Below, in pieces: positions 46,346-55,322 of a stretch of DNA of 64,000 bases. The notes below the pieces were generated by a model. It did no database searches. It had not been told where the DNA came from and worked only from the letters and a program-made list of their open reading frames with translations. The translations under genes and the position numbers were made by a program. Source of the DNA: Methylosinus sp. PW1 (GTDB taxonomy: Bacteria > Pseudomonadota > Alphaproteobacteria > Rhizobiales > Beijerinckiaceae); the NCBI RefSeq assembly GCF_000745215.1, contig NZ_JQNK01000010.1:64501-128500 (forward strand). Reading direction: 5' to 3'. Numbering within the stretch: position 1 is the first letter of the stretch; each line of letters begins with the position of its first letter.

Positions 46346-47259
46346 GCGCGTCGGAAGCGCTCGTCCCCGGCGTCGATCTCGATGTCGAATCCTTGATGCG
46401 TCTGCGGCTGCTGTCGGCGCGAAGCGGCGCGCGCCGAGCCGCGGCCGCTGCGCCGCTCGGTGGCGTGGCGCGGCGCCGACGTGGACGCGGCGCCGAGACC
46501 TATGACGTTCGCCCATGGTCGGACGGCGACGATATGCGCAGCCTCGATCGCAATGTCACCGCCCGCACCGGCGCGCCGCATGTGCGCACCTTTCATGACG
46601 AGCGCGAGCGCTCCGTGCTCTTTGTCGTCGATTTTCGTGCGCCCATGCTGTTCGGCACGCGGCGGGCTTTTCGCTCGGTCGCCGCGGCGGAGGCCGCTGT
46701 CGCCTCCGCCTGGCGCGTCATCGACTCACAGGGCCGCGTCGGTCTCGCGGCGATCGGCTCGACGGGCGCGCGCTGCTTCGGCTGGGCGGTGGGCGCGCGC
46801 AGCTTTCCGCCTCTGCTCGTCGCGCTCGCCGAGGCGCATCGCATAGCGCTCGCGGAAGGAGCGGAAGCCGCCGAGCCGCCGCTCGCCGCGGCGCTGGAAG
46901 AAATGGAGAGCGTCGGCGGAACATCGGCGCTCACGCTCGCCAGCGCGCTGGATTCTCCGGGCGAAGCTTTCGACGCGATTGCGACGCGCATCGCGCGTCG
47001 GCGCGATCTCAGCGTGCTGCTCGTCGCCGATCGATTCGAGCTGGCGCCTTCGCCGGGCCTCTATCCGTTTCGCACGCGCATGGAAGAAGGCCTGCTGCGC
47101 ATCGCGCATGGCGCGCGGACGGCGCCCGACGAGCGGCTGGCGCGCCTGCGCCGGCTCGGCGCGCGCGCGCTCGGGATCGACGCCGGGCTCGACGCGGAGA
47201 CGATCGCGCCTCTTCTCGAGCGTTTCGACATGGAGTGGTTCGATGGCCGATCCTTCTGA
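46342..47259 (+). CDS. DUF58 domain protein
   Basis: 305 residues. It has the DUF58 signature (YDVRPWSDGDDMRSLDRNVTARTGAPHVRTFHDERE) followed by a degenerate VWA-like region. It corresponds to MxaS/YeaD-type proteins in other MoxR operons. Function is unknown beyond the association with MoxR and VWA partners. The start overlaps the MoxR stop as ATGA. Confidence 0.87.
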   Translation: MSASEALVPGVDLDVESLMRLRLLSARSGARRAAAAAPLGGVARRRRGRGAETYDVRPWSDGDDMRSLDRNVTARTGAPHVRTFHDERERSVLFVVDFRAPMLFGTRRAFRSVAAAEAAVASAWRVIDSQGRVGLAAIGSTGARCFGWAVGARSFPPLLVALAEAHRIALAEGAEAAEPPLAAALEEMESVGGTSALTLASALDSPGEAFDAIATRIARRRDLSVLLVADRFELAPSPGLYPFRTRMEEGLLRIAHGARTAPDERLARLRRLGARALGIDAGLDAETIAPLLERFDMEWFDGRSF

Positions 47260-47692
47260 TCTGCTCCAGCAATTGCGGCCGCTGCGCGCGCCGCCGCCGG
47301 ACGGAGCGGCCGATATTCTGCTCATGGCGCTCATCGGCTGCGGCGCCGGCGCTCTGCTGACGCTCGCTATTCTGTTCTGGCGCGCGCGCCGTCGTCCTCT
47401 GCGACGCGCCGCGCTTTCCGCGCTGGCGTCGGCGCGCGCATTGCCGGCGGCGGAACGGCTCGCCGCGCAGGCGAGAATGCTGCGCGATCTCGTCGGCGCG
47501 CTCGAGGGCGGCGTCGCGCATACGCATGGCGACTCCTGGCTGACTCGGCTCGACGCGATCTTCGCGACGACTCTGTTCAGCGAAGGCGAGGGGCGCGCTT
47601 TCGGCGATGCGCTCTATCGTCCGCGCGTCGATGATCCGAGCGAGAGGCTCGATCGCGCTTTGCAAAAATTGCTGTCGAGGCTCGACCGATGA
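47243..47692 (+). CDS. DUF4381-like membrane protein
   Basis: 149 residues: one transmembrane helix (ADILLMALIGCGAGALLTLAILFW) and a basic cytoplasmic part. Its size, place and LRPLRAPPP start fit the DUF4381 proteins that lie between DUF58 and VWA genes. It overlaps the DUF58 gene by 17 bases and the VWA gene by four. It probably holds the complex at the inner membrane. Confidence 0.75.
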   Translation: MADPSDLLQQLRPLRAPPPDGAADILLMALIGCGAGALLTLAILFWRARRRPLRRAALSALASARALPAAERLAAQARMLRDLVGALEGGVAHTHGDSWLTRLDAIFATTLFSEGEGRAFGDALYRPRVDDPSERLDRALQKLLSRLDR

Positions 47693-48648
47693 ACGGCCTC
47701 GAATTGGCGACGCCTCTCGCGCTCGCGCTCTTGCCGGCGCCTCTGCTGCTGCGTGCGCTGCGCGGGCGCGCAGCGGCCGGCGGATTGCCCTTACCGGAGA
47801 CCATTCGTCATCGGCTCGGCGCCGACGCCGCAACCGGCGGCCTGCGTTTTTCCTGGCGCGTCATCGTCTCGACGCTCGCCTGGATCGGACTGGTGATCGC
47901 GCTCGCCGGGCCGCGCGTCGCCGGCGCCGTCGCGGCGCTGCCGGCGACCGGGCGCGACATCATGCTGGCGCTCGATCTCTCCGGCAGCATGACGAAGACG
48001 GATTTCGAGCTGGGCGGCGTCGCCGCCAGCCGACTCGCCGTGCTGAAACATTTCGGCGTGGAGCTGATCCGCCGTCGCGCCGGCGATCGCATCGGCCTCG
48101 TCGTCTTCGCCGAGACGGCTTTCGCCGCGGCTCCGCTGAGCTTCGATCTGCGCGTGGTGAGCGCGACGCTCGAGGAAATGGAGATCGGCCTCGTCGGCCG
48201 CTCCACTGCGATCGGCGAAGGGCTCGGCCTCGCGCTGAAGCGTCTGTCCGATTCCGCCGCGCCGTCGCGTCTCGTGATTCTGCTCTCCGACGGCGCCAAT
48301 AACGCCGGCGTCAGCGAGCCCGGCGCTGTCGCCGAGCTGGCGCGCGACATGGGCGTGAAAATCTTCACCATCGGCCTCGGCGTGAGTGACACGCTCGCCA
48401 ATCCCGACGATACCGATGCGGTGGATTTCGTCGCTCTGCAACGCATTGCGGAGATCGGCGGCGGCGCGGCGTTTCGCGCGCGCACCGGCGCCGAGCTCGA
48501 CGCCGCGACGCGCGCCATAGAGGAGCTCATCGCCGGCCCGACGCCGGCGCCGCCGACGATCATCTTTCATGAGCTGTGGATTTATCCGGGCGCGCTCGCT
48601 TTCTTGGCGGCGGCGGCGCTCGCGCTCGCGACGAGAGAGAGTCGATGA
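47689..48648 (+). CDS. VWA domain membrane protein (BatA-like)
   Basis: 319 residues. Membrane helices flank a von Willebrand A domain with a complete MIDAS site: DLSGSM (~97-102), a threonine in VGRST, and SDGANNAG. It corresponds to BatA or MxaC proteins. It probably binds a metal-dependent ligand for the MoxR ATPase. Its ATG overlaps the previous stop. Confidence 0.87.
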   Translation: MNGLELATPLALALLPAPLLLRALRGRAAAGGLPLPETIRHRLGADAATGGLRFSWRVIVSTLAWIGLVIALAGPRVAGAVAALPATGRDIMLALDLSGSMTKTDFELGGVAASRLAVLKHFGVELIRRRAGDRIGLVVFAETAFAAAPLSFDLRVVSATLEEMEIGLVGRSTAIGEGLGLALKRLSDSAAPSRLVILLSDGANNAGVSEPGAVAELARDMGVKIFTIGLGVSDTLANPDDTDAVDFVALQRIAEIGGGAAFRARTGAELDAATRAIEELIAGPTPAPPTIIFHELWIYPGALAFLAAAALALATRESR

Positions 48649-49556
48649 TCGAGATCGGCGATTTCGCTCTGCTGCGTCCGCTGTGGCTGCTGGCTCCGCC
48701 GGCGCTGGCCTTGCTCGTCGCCATGACGCGGCGGCGCGATTCGCTCGGCGATTGGCGCCGCATCGTCGATCCGGCGCTGCTCGCCATCATGCTGCGCCGA
48801 AGCGCGAGCGCCGGCGCTTCTCGCAGCGACGCGCCGCTGTTTTTCAGCGTCGCGCTCATCGCGCTCGCGCTCTGCGGGCCGGCGATGAAAATGCGCGGCG
48901 CCGAGCAGTTCCGCAATCTCGACGCCACTTTGATCCTGCTCGACGTGTCGCGCGCCGAGCGTTTGGGGCAGGCGGTCGCGGCGGCGCAATTTCTGCTCGA
49001 GCGCTCGGGCGCGCGGCAGATCGGCCTCGCTCTCTACGCCGGCGACGCCTATCTCGCGAGCCCGCTGACCGATGACGCGAAATCGCTCGAATCTCTGCTC
49101 TTCGCCATAGACGAGCGAACCGTGCCCGATGGCGGAACCAAGCCGGATCGCGCGCTCGCATTCGCCCGGCGCCTGCTGCGCGAAGCGGAGATCGCAGCGG
49201 CGGATATCGCCATTATCTCGGATGGAGAGGGGCTCGATCCACGCGCGGAGCGTCTCGCCGCCGCGCTCGCGCGCGAAGGACGCCATGTGCATAGTCTCTT
49301 CGTCTCGGCGCGCGGCGGCGTCGATGCGCTCGAGCCCGCGCGTCGCGCCGCAATGGCGTCGCTCGCAGCCGCCGGAAGTGGGCGCGCAGGCGACGCGGCC
49401 GATCCCGCCGAGATCGCGCGCGCGATCGAAGCGCGCGGCGTCGCACATATCGCGGAAGGCGAGCTGCGCGCGCTGGAATGGCGCGACTATGGACGCTTTA
49501 TCCTATTGCTCGCGGCGGCGCCGCTGCTGCTCGCGTTGCCGGGGAGGGGCGCATGA
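48645..49556 (+). CDS. Second VWA-type membrane protein (BatB/MxaL-like)
   Basis: 303 residues with N- and C-terminal membrane helices and a VWA domain whose first MIDAS motif is altered (LLDVSRAER in place of DxSxS), while SDGEGLD is kept. It is probably a structural partner of the intact VWA protein before it. Four-base overlaps join it to both neighbours. Confidence 0.8.
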   Translation: MIEIGDFALLRPLWLLAPPALALLVAMTRRRDSLGDWRRIVDPALLAIMLRRSASAGASRSDAPLFFSVALIALALCGPAMKMRGAEQFRNLDATLILLDVSRAERLGQAVAAAQFLLERSGARQIGLALYAGDAYLASPLTDDAKSLESLLFAIDERTVPDGGTKPDRALAFARRLLREAEIAAADIAIISDGEGLDPRAERLAAALAREGRHVHSLFVSARGGVDALEPARRAAMASLAAAGSGRAGDAADPAEIARAIEARGVAHIAEGELRALEWRDYGRFILLLAAAPLLLALPGRGA

Positions 49557-50428
49557 TCTCGCGTCATCGCATGAGAGGCGAGCCTGAAGGCTCGCGCTCC
49601 ATTGCGGGCCTCGGACCGCGAGCCTTCAGGCTCGCCCTTATTCTCCTCATCCTGTCGCTCGTGAGCGCATTATGGACTCTCGGACCGCAGCTCGGCGGAC
49701 GCGCATTGCTGGCGCTCGGATTTCCATCCTTTGCCGCGCGAGTCTTCGCCGATCCCGTCTGGAAGGGCGCCGCCTTCTATGCGGCCGGCCGCTGGGAGGA
49801 GGCCGCCGCCGCTTTCGCGCGCGATAGCGACAGTCTCTATGATCTCGGCAATGCGCTGGCGCTCGCCGGTCGTTACCGGGAGGCGGTCGCCTCCTATGAT
49901 CGCACGCTGCGCGCCGATCCGGACGATGAGGACGCGGCCTATAATAAAACTCTGCTGCTCGGTCTGCTCGAGCGTGAGAGCGCCGGCGGCGACGCCAAGG
50001 CCAATTCGGCCGCGACCGGCCAGCAGCGCGCGCTCGGCAGTCTCGACGACGACAAAGGCGGCGGCGGGGAGGGCGCGGCGGGCGAGCGCGAGACCAGCTC
50101 GCGGCCCGGCGATCGCGGCGGCGCCAAAGCCTCCAAGCAGGGCAAGGGCCAGGAGGAGACGAAGGAGAGCGGCGCCGGCGCGACCGGCGCGGTCGGAGCC
50201 TCGGAGGGCGCGGGCCGCACTGGCGGGCAGAGGATCGACGTCGCCGCTCTGCTGCATGAGCGCGACCGCCGCGTGCGCCGGCGGCTCGAGGCGCGCGCCA
50301 TTCACGCCAGCGCCGATTGGCTGCAGAGCCTCGACGACGATCCCGGCCGTTTCCTGAAGCTGCGCATCGCCGCCGAGAAGGCGCGCCGCTTGCGCGCCGG
50401 CGGCGGCGCGCTGGAGGAGGATGATTGA
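49553..50428 (+). CDS. TPR protein of the MoxR operon, with REPIN-derived N-terminus
   Basis: 291 residues. Residues 9-28 are encoded by a REPIN (see 49578). A membrane helix (LALILLILSLVSALWTL) follows, then TPR units (~75-140: AAFYAAGRWEEAAAAFARDS, NALALAGRYREAVASYDRTL, DPDDEDAAYNKTLL) and a Gly/Lys-rich low-complexity region before a charged C-terminal helix. It resembles BatC or MxaK. The ATG overlaps the previous stop (ATGA), so the repeat must be read through. Confidence 0.82.
   Translation: MISRHRMRGEPEGSRSIAGLGPRAFRLALILLILSLVSALWTLGPQLGGRALLALGFPSFAARVFADPVWKGAAFYAAGRWEEAAAAFARDSDSLYDLGNALALAGRYREAVASYDRTLRADPDDEDAAYNKTLLLGLLERESAGGDAKANSAATGQQRALGSLDDDKGGGGEGAAGERETSSRPGDRGGAKASKQGKGQEETKESGAGATGAVGASEGAGRTGGQRIDVAALLHERDRRVRRRLEARAIHASADWLQSLDDDPGRFLKLRIAAEKARRLRAGGGALEEDD
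49578..49635. repeat. REPIN inside a coding sequence
   Basis: GCGAGCCTGAAGGCTCGC at 49578-49595 and its inverted copy with GGACC at 49613-49635. The two units have the same 35-base phase as at 31278. It keeps the reading frame of the TPR gene and encodes GEPEGSRSIAGLGPRAFRLA. Confidence 0.85.
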
Positions 50429-51645
50429 TGTCGCGCCGGCTCGCGCTTCTTCTGCTCTTCTTGCTGCAACCTCTCGCGCAGGCGCTGGCGCAGGAGGAGC
50501 CGCCCTTCGGCCGCGTCGAGCTCCGCGTCGAAGCGCCATCCGAGACGCCTTATGTCGGCGAGCCGCTGCGGCTGGTGATCCGTTCCGCCATACGCGGCCG
50601 CGTGCTGCTGGATCATATCATCCAGCCTTCGCTGCTCGATTTCGACTGGCAGCAGTTCGGCGTCGACTCCTCCAGCGAGGAGATGATCGACGGCTTTTGG
50701 ACGCCGGTGGTCGAGCGCGTGCTGATGATCTATCCGCTGCGCGCCGGACGGCTCACCATTCCGCCCTTCAAGCGCCGCATCGCCTATCGCATCGACGAGA
50801 GCGGCAGGGTGGAGGCCGAATTCGTCTCCGCGCCTCTCCAGATAGAAGCGCGCGCCCGCGACGGGCTGGTTCCGCCGGGCGAGAGCTTTCTGCCGGCGCG
50901 GAGCCTGCGCATCACCGACGTCTGGGACATTGAGCCGGACAAGATTCCCTTCGGCGAGACGGCGCGGCGCACCGTCACTGTGGAGGCCGAGGGCGTCACC
51001 GCCGATCGCCTGCCGCCGCTGCCCAATTTCCGCGCGCCGGGAATCATCACTTTCGCCGCGCCGGTGGAGCGGCAAACGATCGTGACCGATCAGGGGCCGG
51101 TCGCTCATGCGGTCTATCGCTGGAACGTGCGGCCCGTGTCCGCGGTCTCGGCCTATGCGCCGGCGATCCGCATCGCCTGGTTCGATGTCGCGACGCGGCG
51201 GATGCGCGAGGCCGTCGCGCCCGAGCGGCGCATCGCTTTCGGCGACGCGCCGCGCGAGCATGCGGCCGCTAGGCTGCGCGAGAGTCCGGGCCTCGCGGCG
51301 CCGCAGCCGATCATCGCCGCGCTGGCGAGCTTCGTCGCTAGCGCGGCTCTCGTCTGTCTCATCGCCGCCATGCGGGGGCGGATCGGCGCGCGGCGGCCAG
51401 CGGCGTTCGCCGCTCTGAAGCGAGCCGCTCGCGCCGCTGACGCCATCGCCTTTCGCCATGCCGCGGGCCGATTGGCGGAGGCCGACCGCAAAGCCTGGGC
51501 GAGGATCGCCGCGCGCGAGGACATAGGCGCGCAGCTGGCCGCGCTGGACGCTTCGCTCTATGGGCGCGAGCCGCAGGCCGCTCCGGCGCTCGCGCCGCTG
51601 GCGCGCGCCATCGTCGCCGCCTGGGCGCCGAGCGGCGGCGAATAG
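50428..51645 (+). CDS. BatD-like membrane protein
   Basis: 405 residues. A signal peptide (LALLLLFLLQPLAQALAQ) is followed by periplasmic beta-sandwich regions of BatD type (VGEPLRLVIRS, ... ITDVWDIEPDKIPFGE) and a late membrane helix (IIAALASFVASAALVCLIAA) with a cytoplasmic helical tail. It is the last gene of the MoxR operon and overlaps the TPR gene by one base. It probably forms the periplasmic arm of the complex. Confidence 0.78.
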   Translation: MSRRLALLLLFLLQPLAQALAQEEPPFGRVELRVEAPSETPYVGEPLRLVIRSAIRGRVLLDHIIQPSLLDFDWQQFGVDSSSEEMIDGFWTPVVERVLMIYPLRAGRLTIPPFKRRIAYRIDESGRVEAEFVSAPLQIEARARDGLVPPGESFLPARSLRITDVWDIEPDKIPFGETARRTVTVEAEGVTADRLPPLPNFRAPGIITFAAPVERQTIVTDQGPVAHAVYRWNVRPVSAVSAYAPAIRIAWFDVATRRMREAVAPERRIAFGDAPREHAAARLRESPGLAAPQPIIAALASFVASAALVCLIAAMRGRIGARRPAAFAALKRAARAADAIAFRHAAGRLAEADRKAWARIAAREDIGAQLAALDASLYGREPQAAPALAPLARAIVAAWAPSGGE

Positions 51646-51663
51646 TCGGCAAAAACCGCCGTC

Positions 51664-51987
51664 TCACGGAACGACGGTGATCGTCCCGCTCATGTGAGAA
51701 TGCAGCCCGCAGCGAAAGGCCACCTCGCCCGGACGGGTCAGCGTGACGTCGAAGCTCTCGTCCTCGTCGACATGCTCGGGCGAATGGAAGATTTCGTCCT
51801 TGCCCATCGCGCCGATGATGGAATGCGGCGCCTGATCGTGATTGACGAAAACGACGGTCTCGCCTGTGCGCACGGTGAGATGGACCGGCGCGAAGGCGAA
51901 ATTCTCTATGCGCACCTCGGCCGCGAGGCCGGGACCGAGCGAGAGCGACATTGCGAGAAGCGAGGCCGCGAAAGCGCGTTGTCTCAT
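51664..51987 (-). CDS. Amicyanin-like blue copper protein
   Basis: 107 residues with a signal peptide. The type 1 copper ligands are all visible: His in QAPHSI, then C, H and M in CGLHSHM. The C-x2-H-x2-M spacing is the short loop of amicyanin. It is a periplasmic electron carrier. Neighbours give no amine dehydrogenase gene, so its redox partner is unknown. It overlaps the DUF1345 gene by four bases. Confidence 0.85.
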   Translation of the reverse strand: MRQRAFAASLLAMSLSLGPGLAAEVRIENFAFAPVHLTVRTGETVVFVNHDQAPHSIIGAMGKDEIFHSPEHVDEDESFDVTLTRPGEVAFRCGLHSHMSGTITVVP

Positions 51988-52703
51988 ACGAAGCCCGCGG
52001 CGATATTGACGGTGAGGGCCAGTATCGCGGTGTTGAAGAAGAAGGCCAGCACGCCTTGCGCGAGCGCGACCGCGCGCATCGTCGTGGAGGCGGTGGAGAC
52101 GTCCGCCGTCTGCGAGGCGACGCCGATCACATAGGCAAAATAGAGAAAATCCATATAGCCGGGCTGTTGCGCGCCCGGAAAGATCAGCCCGCCGCGCTGC
52201 TCGGCGGGACGATCCGGCGCGGCGCCGCGCTCGAGATAATATTCATGCGCGTAATGCAGCGCGAAGGTGAGATGCACGAACAGCCAGGAGAGCACGACGG
52301 TCAGCACGGCGAGGGAAATATGCGCGTGCTTGGAAAATCCCTCGAGATTTTTGACCGGCCCGAGTTCGGCGACGATCGCGCCGATGGAGGCGCAGGCGGT
52401 GGCGATGGTCATCACCAGAATGACGAGCCGGCCTTCGTCCTGCAATTGCGCGCGGCGGCGCATGGAGCTCGGCGTCGAGCGCGCCATCATCTCCGCCGAG
52501 AGCGCGAGATAGAGCGTCACGAAGACGTCCCAGCCGACGAGCGCGCGCGTGACCTCGCGCCAGCTCGCGGGCAGCAGCACGCCCGCGGCCACGCCTGCGA
52601 GCAGGCAGAAGAGCAGCCGCGCGCGCGCCCTGGCGATGCGCCACAGCAGTGGGCGTCGATGGCGCGCATGAGTCTCTGCGGGGTGGCTCATCGGCGCGCT
52701 CAA
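51984..52703 (-). CDS. DUF1345 family membrane protein
   Basis: 239 residues with five or six membrane helices. The conserved DUF1345 segments LVGWDVFVTLYLALSAEMM, FVHLTFALHYAHEYY and DFLYFAYVIGVASQTADV are present. Function is unknown. It overlaps ispA upstream and the cupredoxin downstream by four bases each. Confidence 0.85.
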   Translation of the reverse strand: MSAPMSHPAETHARHRRPLLWRIARARARLLFCLLAGVAAGVLLPASWREVTRALVGWDVFVTLYLALSAEMMARSTPSSMRRRAQLQDEGRLVILVMTIATACASIGAIVAELGPVKNLEGFSKHAHISLAVLTVVLSWLFVHLTFALHYAHEYYLERGAAPDRPAEQRGGLIFPGAQQPGYMDFLYFAYVIGVASQTADVSTASTTMRAVALAQGVLAFFFNTAILALTVNIAAGFV

Positions 52704-53641
52704 TTGCTGCGCAATGCGACGAAGCGCGCCGCCTGCGCGAGCACGTCCGTCGCCGCGCCGAGGCCCGTCTCGGCGAGCGCCGCTATGGCCGCCTCGACCA
52801 GCGCGTCGCGCCGCTGGCGCGCCTTGTTCATGCCGAGCAGGCCGATCAAAGTGGCCTTGTTGCGCTCGGCGTCCTTGCCGGCGCGCTTGCCGAGCGCCGC
52901 CTCGTCGCCCTCTGCGTCCAAAATATCGTCGGCGATCTGGAATGCGGCGCCGAGCGCATCGCCATAGCGGCCGAGCGCCGCCGCCACGGGAGCCGAGGCG
53001 CCGCCGAGAATGGCGCCGAAGTCGACCGAGACGCGCAAGAGCGCGCCGGTCTTCATGGCCTGGAGGCGGAGCGTCTCCTCCTGCGAGAGCGGGCTGGTCG
53101 CCTTTTCGGCCTCGAGGTCCAGCGCCTGCCCGCCGACCATGCCGCCGAGCCCGGAGGCGCGGGCCAGCGCCAGCACGAGACGGGCGCGGATTTGCGCGTC
53201 GGCATGGGTCGCCGGATCGGCCACAACGTCGAACGCATAGGTCAGCAGCCCGTCGCCGGCGAGAATGGCGGTGGCCTCGTCGAAGGCCTTATGGGCGGTG
53301 GGGCGCCCGCGGCGCAGATCGTCGTCGTCCATGGCCGGGAGATCGTCATGGGCCAGCGAGTAGCAATGGATCATCTCGATCGCCGCGGCGGCGCGCCGCG
53401 CACTCTCGCCCTCGACGCCGAAGAGGCGGGCGGATTCGAGCGCCAGAAACGGCCGCAGCCGCTTGCCGCCGCCCAGCGCCACATAGCGCATCGCCTCCAG
53501 CAGCCGCGCCGGCCGGGCGATCTCGCCCGAAAGCGGCTCCGCGCCGAGCAGGGCGCCCAGCGTCGCCTCGGTCGCGCTGGCGGCCTCGTCGAGGCGGCGG
53601 CGGAAAACGTCGTCGGTGGTCTTGGCTGCGTCGCCGGTCAT
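52700..53641 (-). CDS. ispA: Farnesyl diphosphate synthase
   Basis: 313 residues. GGGKRLRPFL, the first aspartate-rich motif DDLPAMDDDD, the HKAFDEATAILAGDGLL region, GGMVGGQALDL and the second motif DDILD identify a short-chain polyprenyl synthase. The residue pattern before the first motif (CYSLAHDD) fits farnesyl diphosphate synthase. It feeds hopanoid, quinone and carotenoid synthesis. The start at 53641 follows GGGAAAGGG. Confidence 0.9.
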   Translation of the reverse strand: MTGDAAKTTDDVFRRRLDEAASATEATLGALLGAEPLSGEIARPARLLEAMRYVALGGGKRLRPFLALESARLFGVEGESARRAAAAIEMIHCYSLAHDDLPAMDDDDLRRGRPTAHKAFDEATAILAGDGLLTYAFDVVADPATHADAQIRARLVLALARASGLGGMVGGQALDLEAEKATSPLSQEETLRLQAMKTGALLRVSVDFGAILGGASAPVAAALGRYGDALGAAFQIADDILDAEGDEAALGKRAGKDAERNKATLIGLLGMNKARQRRDALVEAAIAALAETGLGAATDVLAQAARFVALRSN

Positions 53642-53762
53642 GGGACCCTTTCCCGAGAAAATCATTCCATCTGGCTCGGACCTAACAAATTTGCGATCAA
53701 TCCCCAAGTGGCGAGGGGAAGGGGGCGCGCAGGGGCGCGGCCCGAGAGGAAAATCCGAGACC

Positions 53763-54845
53763 ATGACCGTTTCTTTGTTCGAACCCTTTCGGCTGGGCGA
53801 TCTCACGCTCGCCAATCGCATCGTCATGGCGCCGCTGACGCGCCGTCGCGCCACCCATGAGACCAACGCCGCCAATGCGCTGATGGCCGAGCATTATCGC
53901 CAGCGCGCCTCGGCCGGGCTCATCATCGCCGAGGCCTCGCAGATTTCCCAGCAGGGGCAGGGCTACGCCTATACGCCGGGGATTTATTCGCCCGAGCAGG
54001 TCGCCGGCTGGCGCCAGGTGACGGAGGCCGTGCATGCGGCGGGCGGGCGTATCGTCCTGCAGCTCTGGCATGTCGGGCGCGTCTCGCATGTCTCTCTGCA
54101 GCCCGGTGGCGGGGCGCCGGTCGCGCCTTCCGCCATCGCCACGACGAAGCAGGTGGCGATCGAGACCGGCGCCGCCGATTGCTCCGCGCCGCGCGCGCTG
54201 GAGCTCGCCGAGATTCCGGGGCTGATCGCCGATTATCGCAAGGCCGCGCGCAATGCGAAGGAGGCCGGCTTCGACGGCGTCGAGGTGCATTGCGCCAATG
54301 GCTATCTCATCGACGAGTTCTTGCGCGACGGCTCCAACAAGCGCGAGGACGCCTATGGCGGCGCGCCGCAAAATCGCGCGCGCTTCGGCCTCGAGGTCGT
54401 GGACGCCGTGCTGGCGGAATGGGACGCGTCCCGCGTCGGCGTGCGCATATCGCCGGTGAGCCCGGTGTACGACATGTCGGACAGCGATCCGCAGAGCGTC
54501 TTCGGCTATTTCGTGGAGCGGCTGGCGGAGAGGAAGCTCGGCTTTCTCCATGTCATAGAAGGTGCGACGCAAGGCCCGCGCGATGTCGCGCCTTTCGATT
54601 ATCTCGCTCTGCGCAAGAGCTTCCCCGGCGCCTATATCGCCAATAACGCCTATACGCTGGAGCTCGCGCAGGAAACGCTCGCGAGCGGACGCGCCGATCT
54701 CATCGCCTTCGGCCGGCCCTTCATCTCCAATCCCGATCTCGTCGAGCGCCTGCGTCGCCGCGCGCCGCTCACCGATGTCGATTTCGAGACAGTCTATGGG
54801 GCGGGCGCGAAGGGATATACAGATTATCCGACACTGACGGCGTGA
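53763..54845 (+). CDS. Old-yellow-enzyme family alkene reductase
   Basis: 360 residues. FEPFRLGDLTLANRIVMAPLTRRRA, LQLWHVGRVSH, the HCANGYLIDEFLRDGSN segment and the late GRPFISNPDLVERL are the OYE signature. It uses FMN and NAD(P)H to reduce activated C=C bonds or electrophiles (NemA/XenA-like). It is divergent from ispA with 121 bases between. Confidence 0.92.
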   Translation: MTVSLFEPFRLGDLTLANRIVMAPLTRRRATHETNAANALMAEHYRQRASAGLIIAEASQISQQGQGYAYTPGIYSPEQVAGWRQVTEAVHAAGGRIVLQLWHVGRVSHVSLQPGGGAPVAPSAIATTKQVAIETGAADCSAPRALELAEIPGLIADYRKAARNAKEAGFDGVEVHCANGYLIDEFLRDGSNKREDAYGGAPQNRARFGLEVVDAVLAEWDASRVGVRISPVSPVYDMSDSDPQSVFGYFVERLAERKLGFLHVIEGATQGPRDVAPFDYLALRKSFPGAYIANNAYTLELAQETLASGRADLIAFGRPFISNPDLVERLRRRAPLTDVDFETVYGAGAKGYTDYPTLTA

Positions 54846-54898
54846 GCCGACAGGGCAGGGCTCGTTTCTCCTTGCGGGAAACGAGCCCTGCCTAGCCG

Positions 54899-55195
54899 TT
54901 ATTCCGCCTTGGGCGCCGCGTCCGGCGCATGGCCCTCATGGCCGCTCTCATGTCCGCCATCATGGCCCGCGCCATGGCCCTGATGCATGGATTTCATGTG
55001 ATCCATCATCATCTGATCATGCATCTGATGCATTTGACGCATCTCTTGCATCATCTTGCAGCAGCCGCCCCCAGAGCCGTCGCCATGCTCCTCCTGCGGA
55101 GCGGCGGGCTTGGTCTCGACAGTCGTTTCGGCGAGCGCCGGCGCGACCGTCGCCGTCAGAAGAGCCGCCGCCAGTGTGGGAATGATATTTTTCAT
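54899..55195 (-). CDS. Met/His-rich periplasmic metal-binding protein
   Basis: 98 residues with a signal peptide cleaved near APALAE. The mature part has CCKMMQEMRQMHQMH, a run rich in Met and His, and a His/Gly-rich tail (HGAGHDGGHESGHEGH). Such sequences bind Cu(I), Cu(II) or other soft metals, and the protein is probably a periplasmic copper buffer. The start at 55195 follows GAGGCG. Confidence 0.75.
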   Translation of the reverse strand: MKNIIPTLAAALLTATVAPALAETTVETKPAAPQEEHGDGSGGGCCKMMQEMRQMHQMHDQMMMDHMKSMHQGHGAGHDGGHESGHEGHAPDAAPKAE

Positions 55196-55322
55196 CGCCT
55201 CGCCCTCGCTATCGCCGGCATCTCCATAGGAAGTGGTCGCCGGCAGGGTCGATCGCAATGCGGCGACATGTCCTATTTGTCGCGTATTTTGCCGAAAGCG
55301 AGCCGTGTGGCCCGCAGGCGAA

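Noticed and set aside
47689..49556. MoxR operon as a true mxa (methanol dehydrogenase) cluster
   Set aside because: mxaF, mxaJ, mxaG and mxaI are not present in the window, and the last gene is BatD-like rather than MxaD-like, so mxa gene names were not used.
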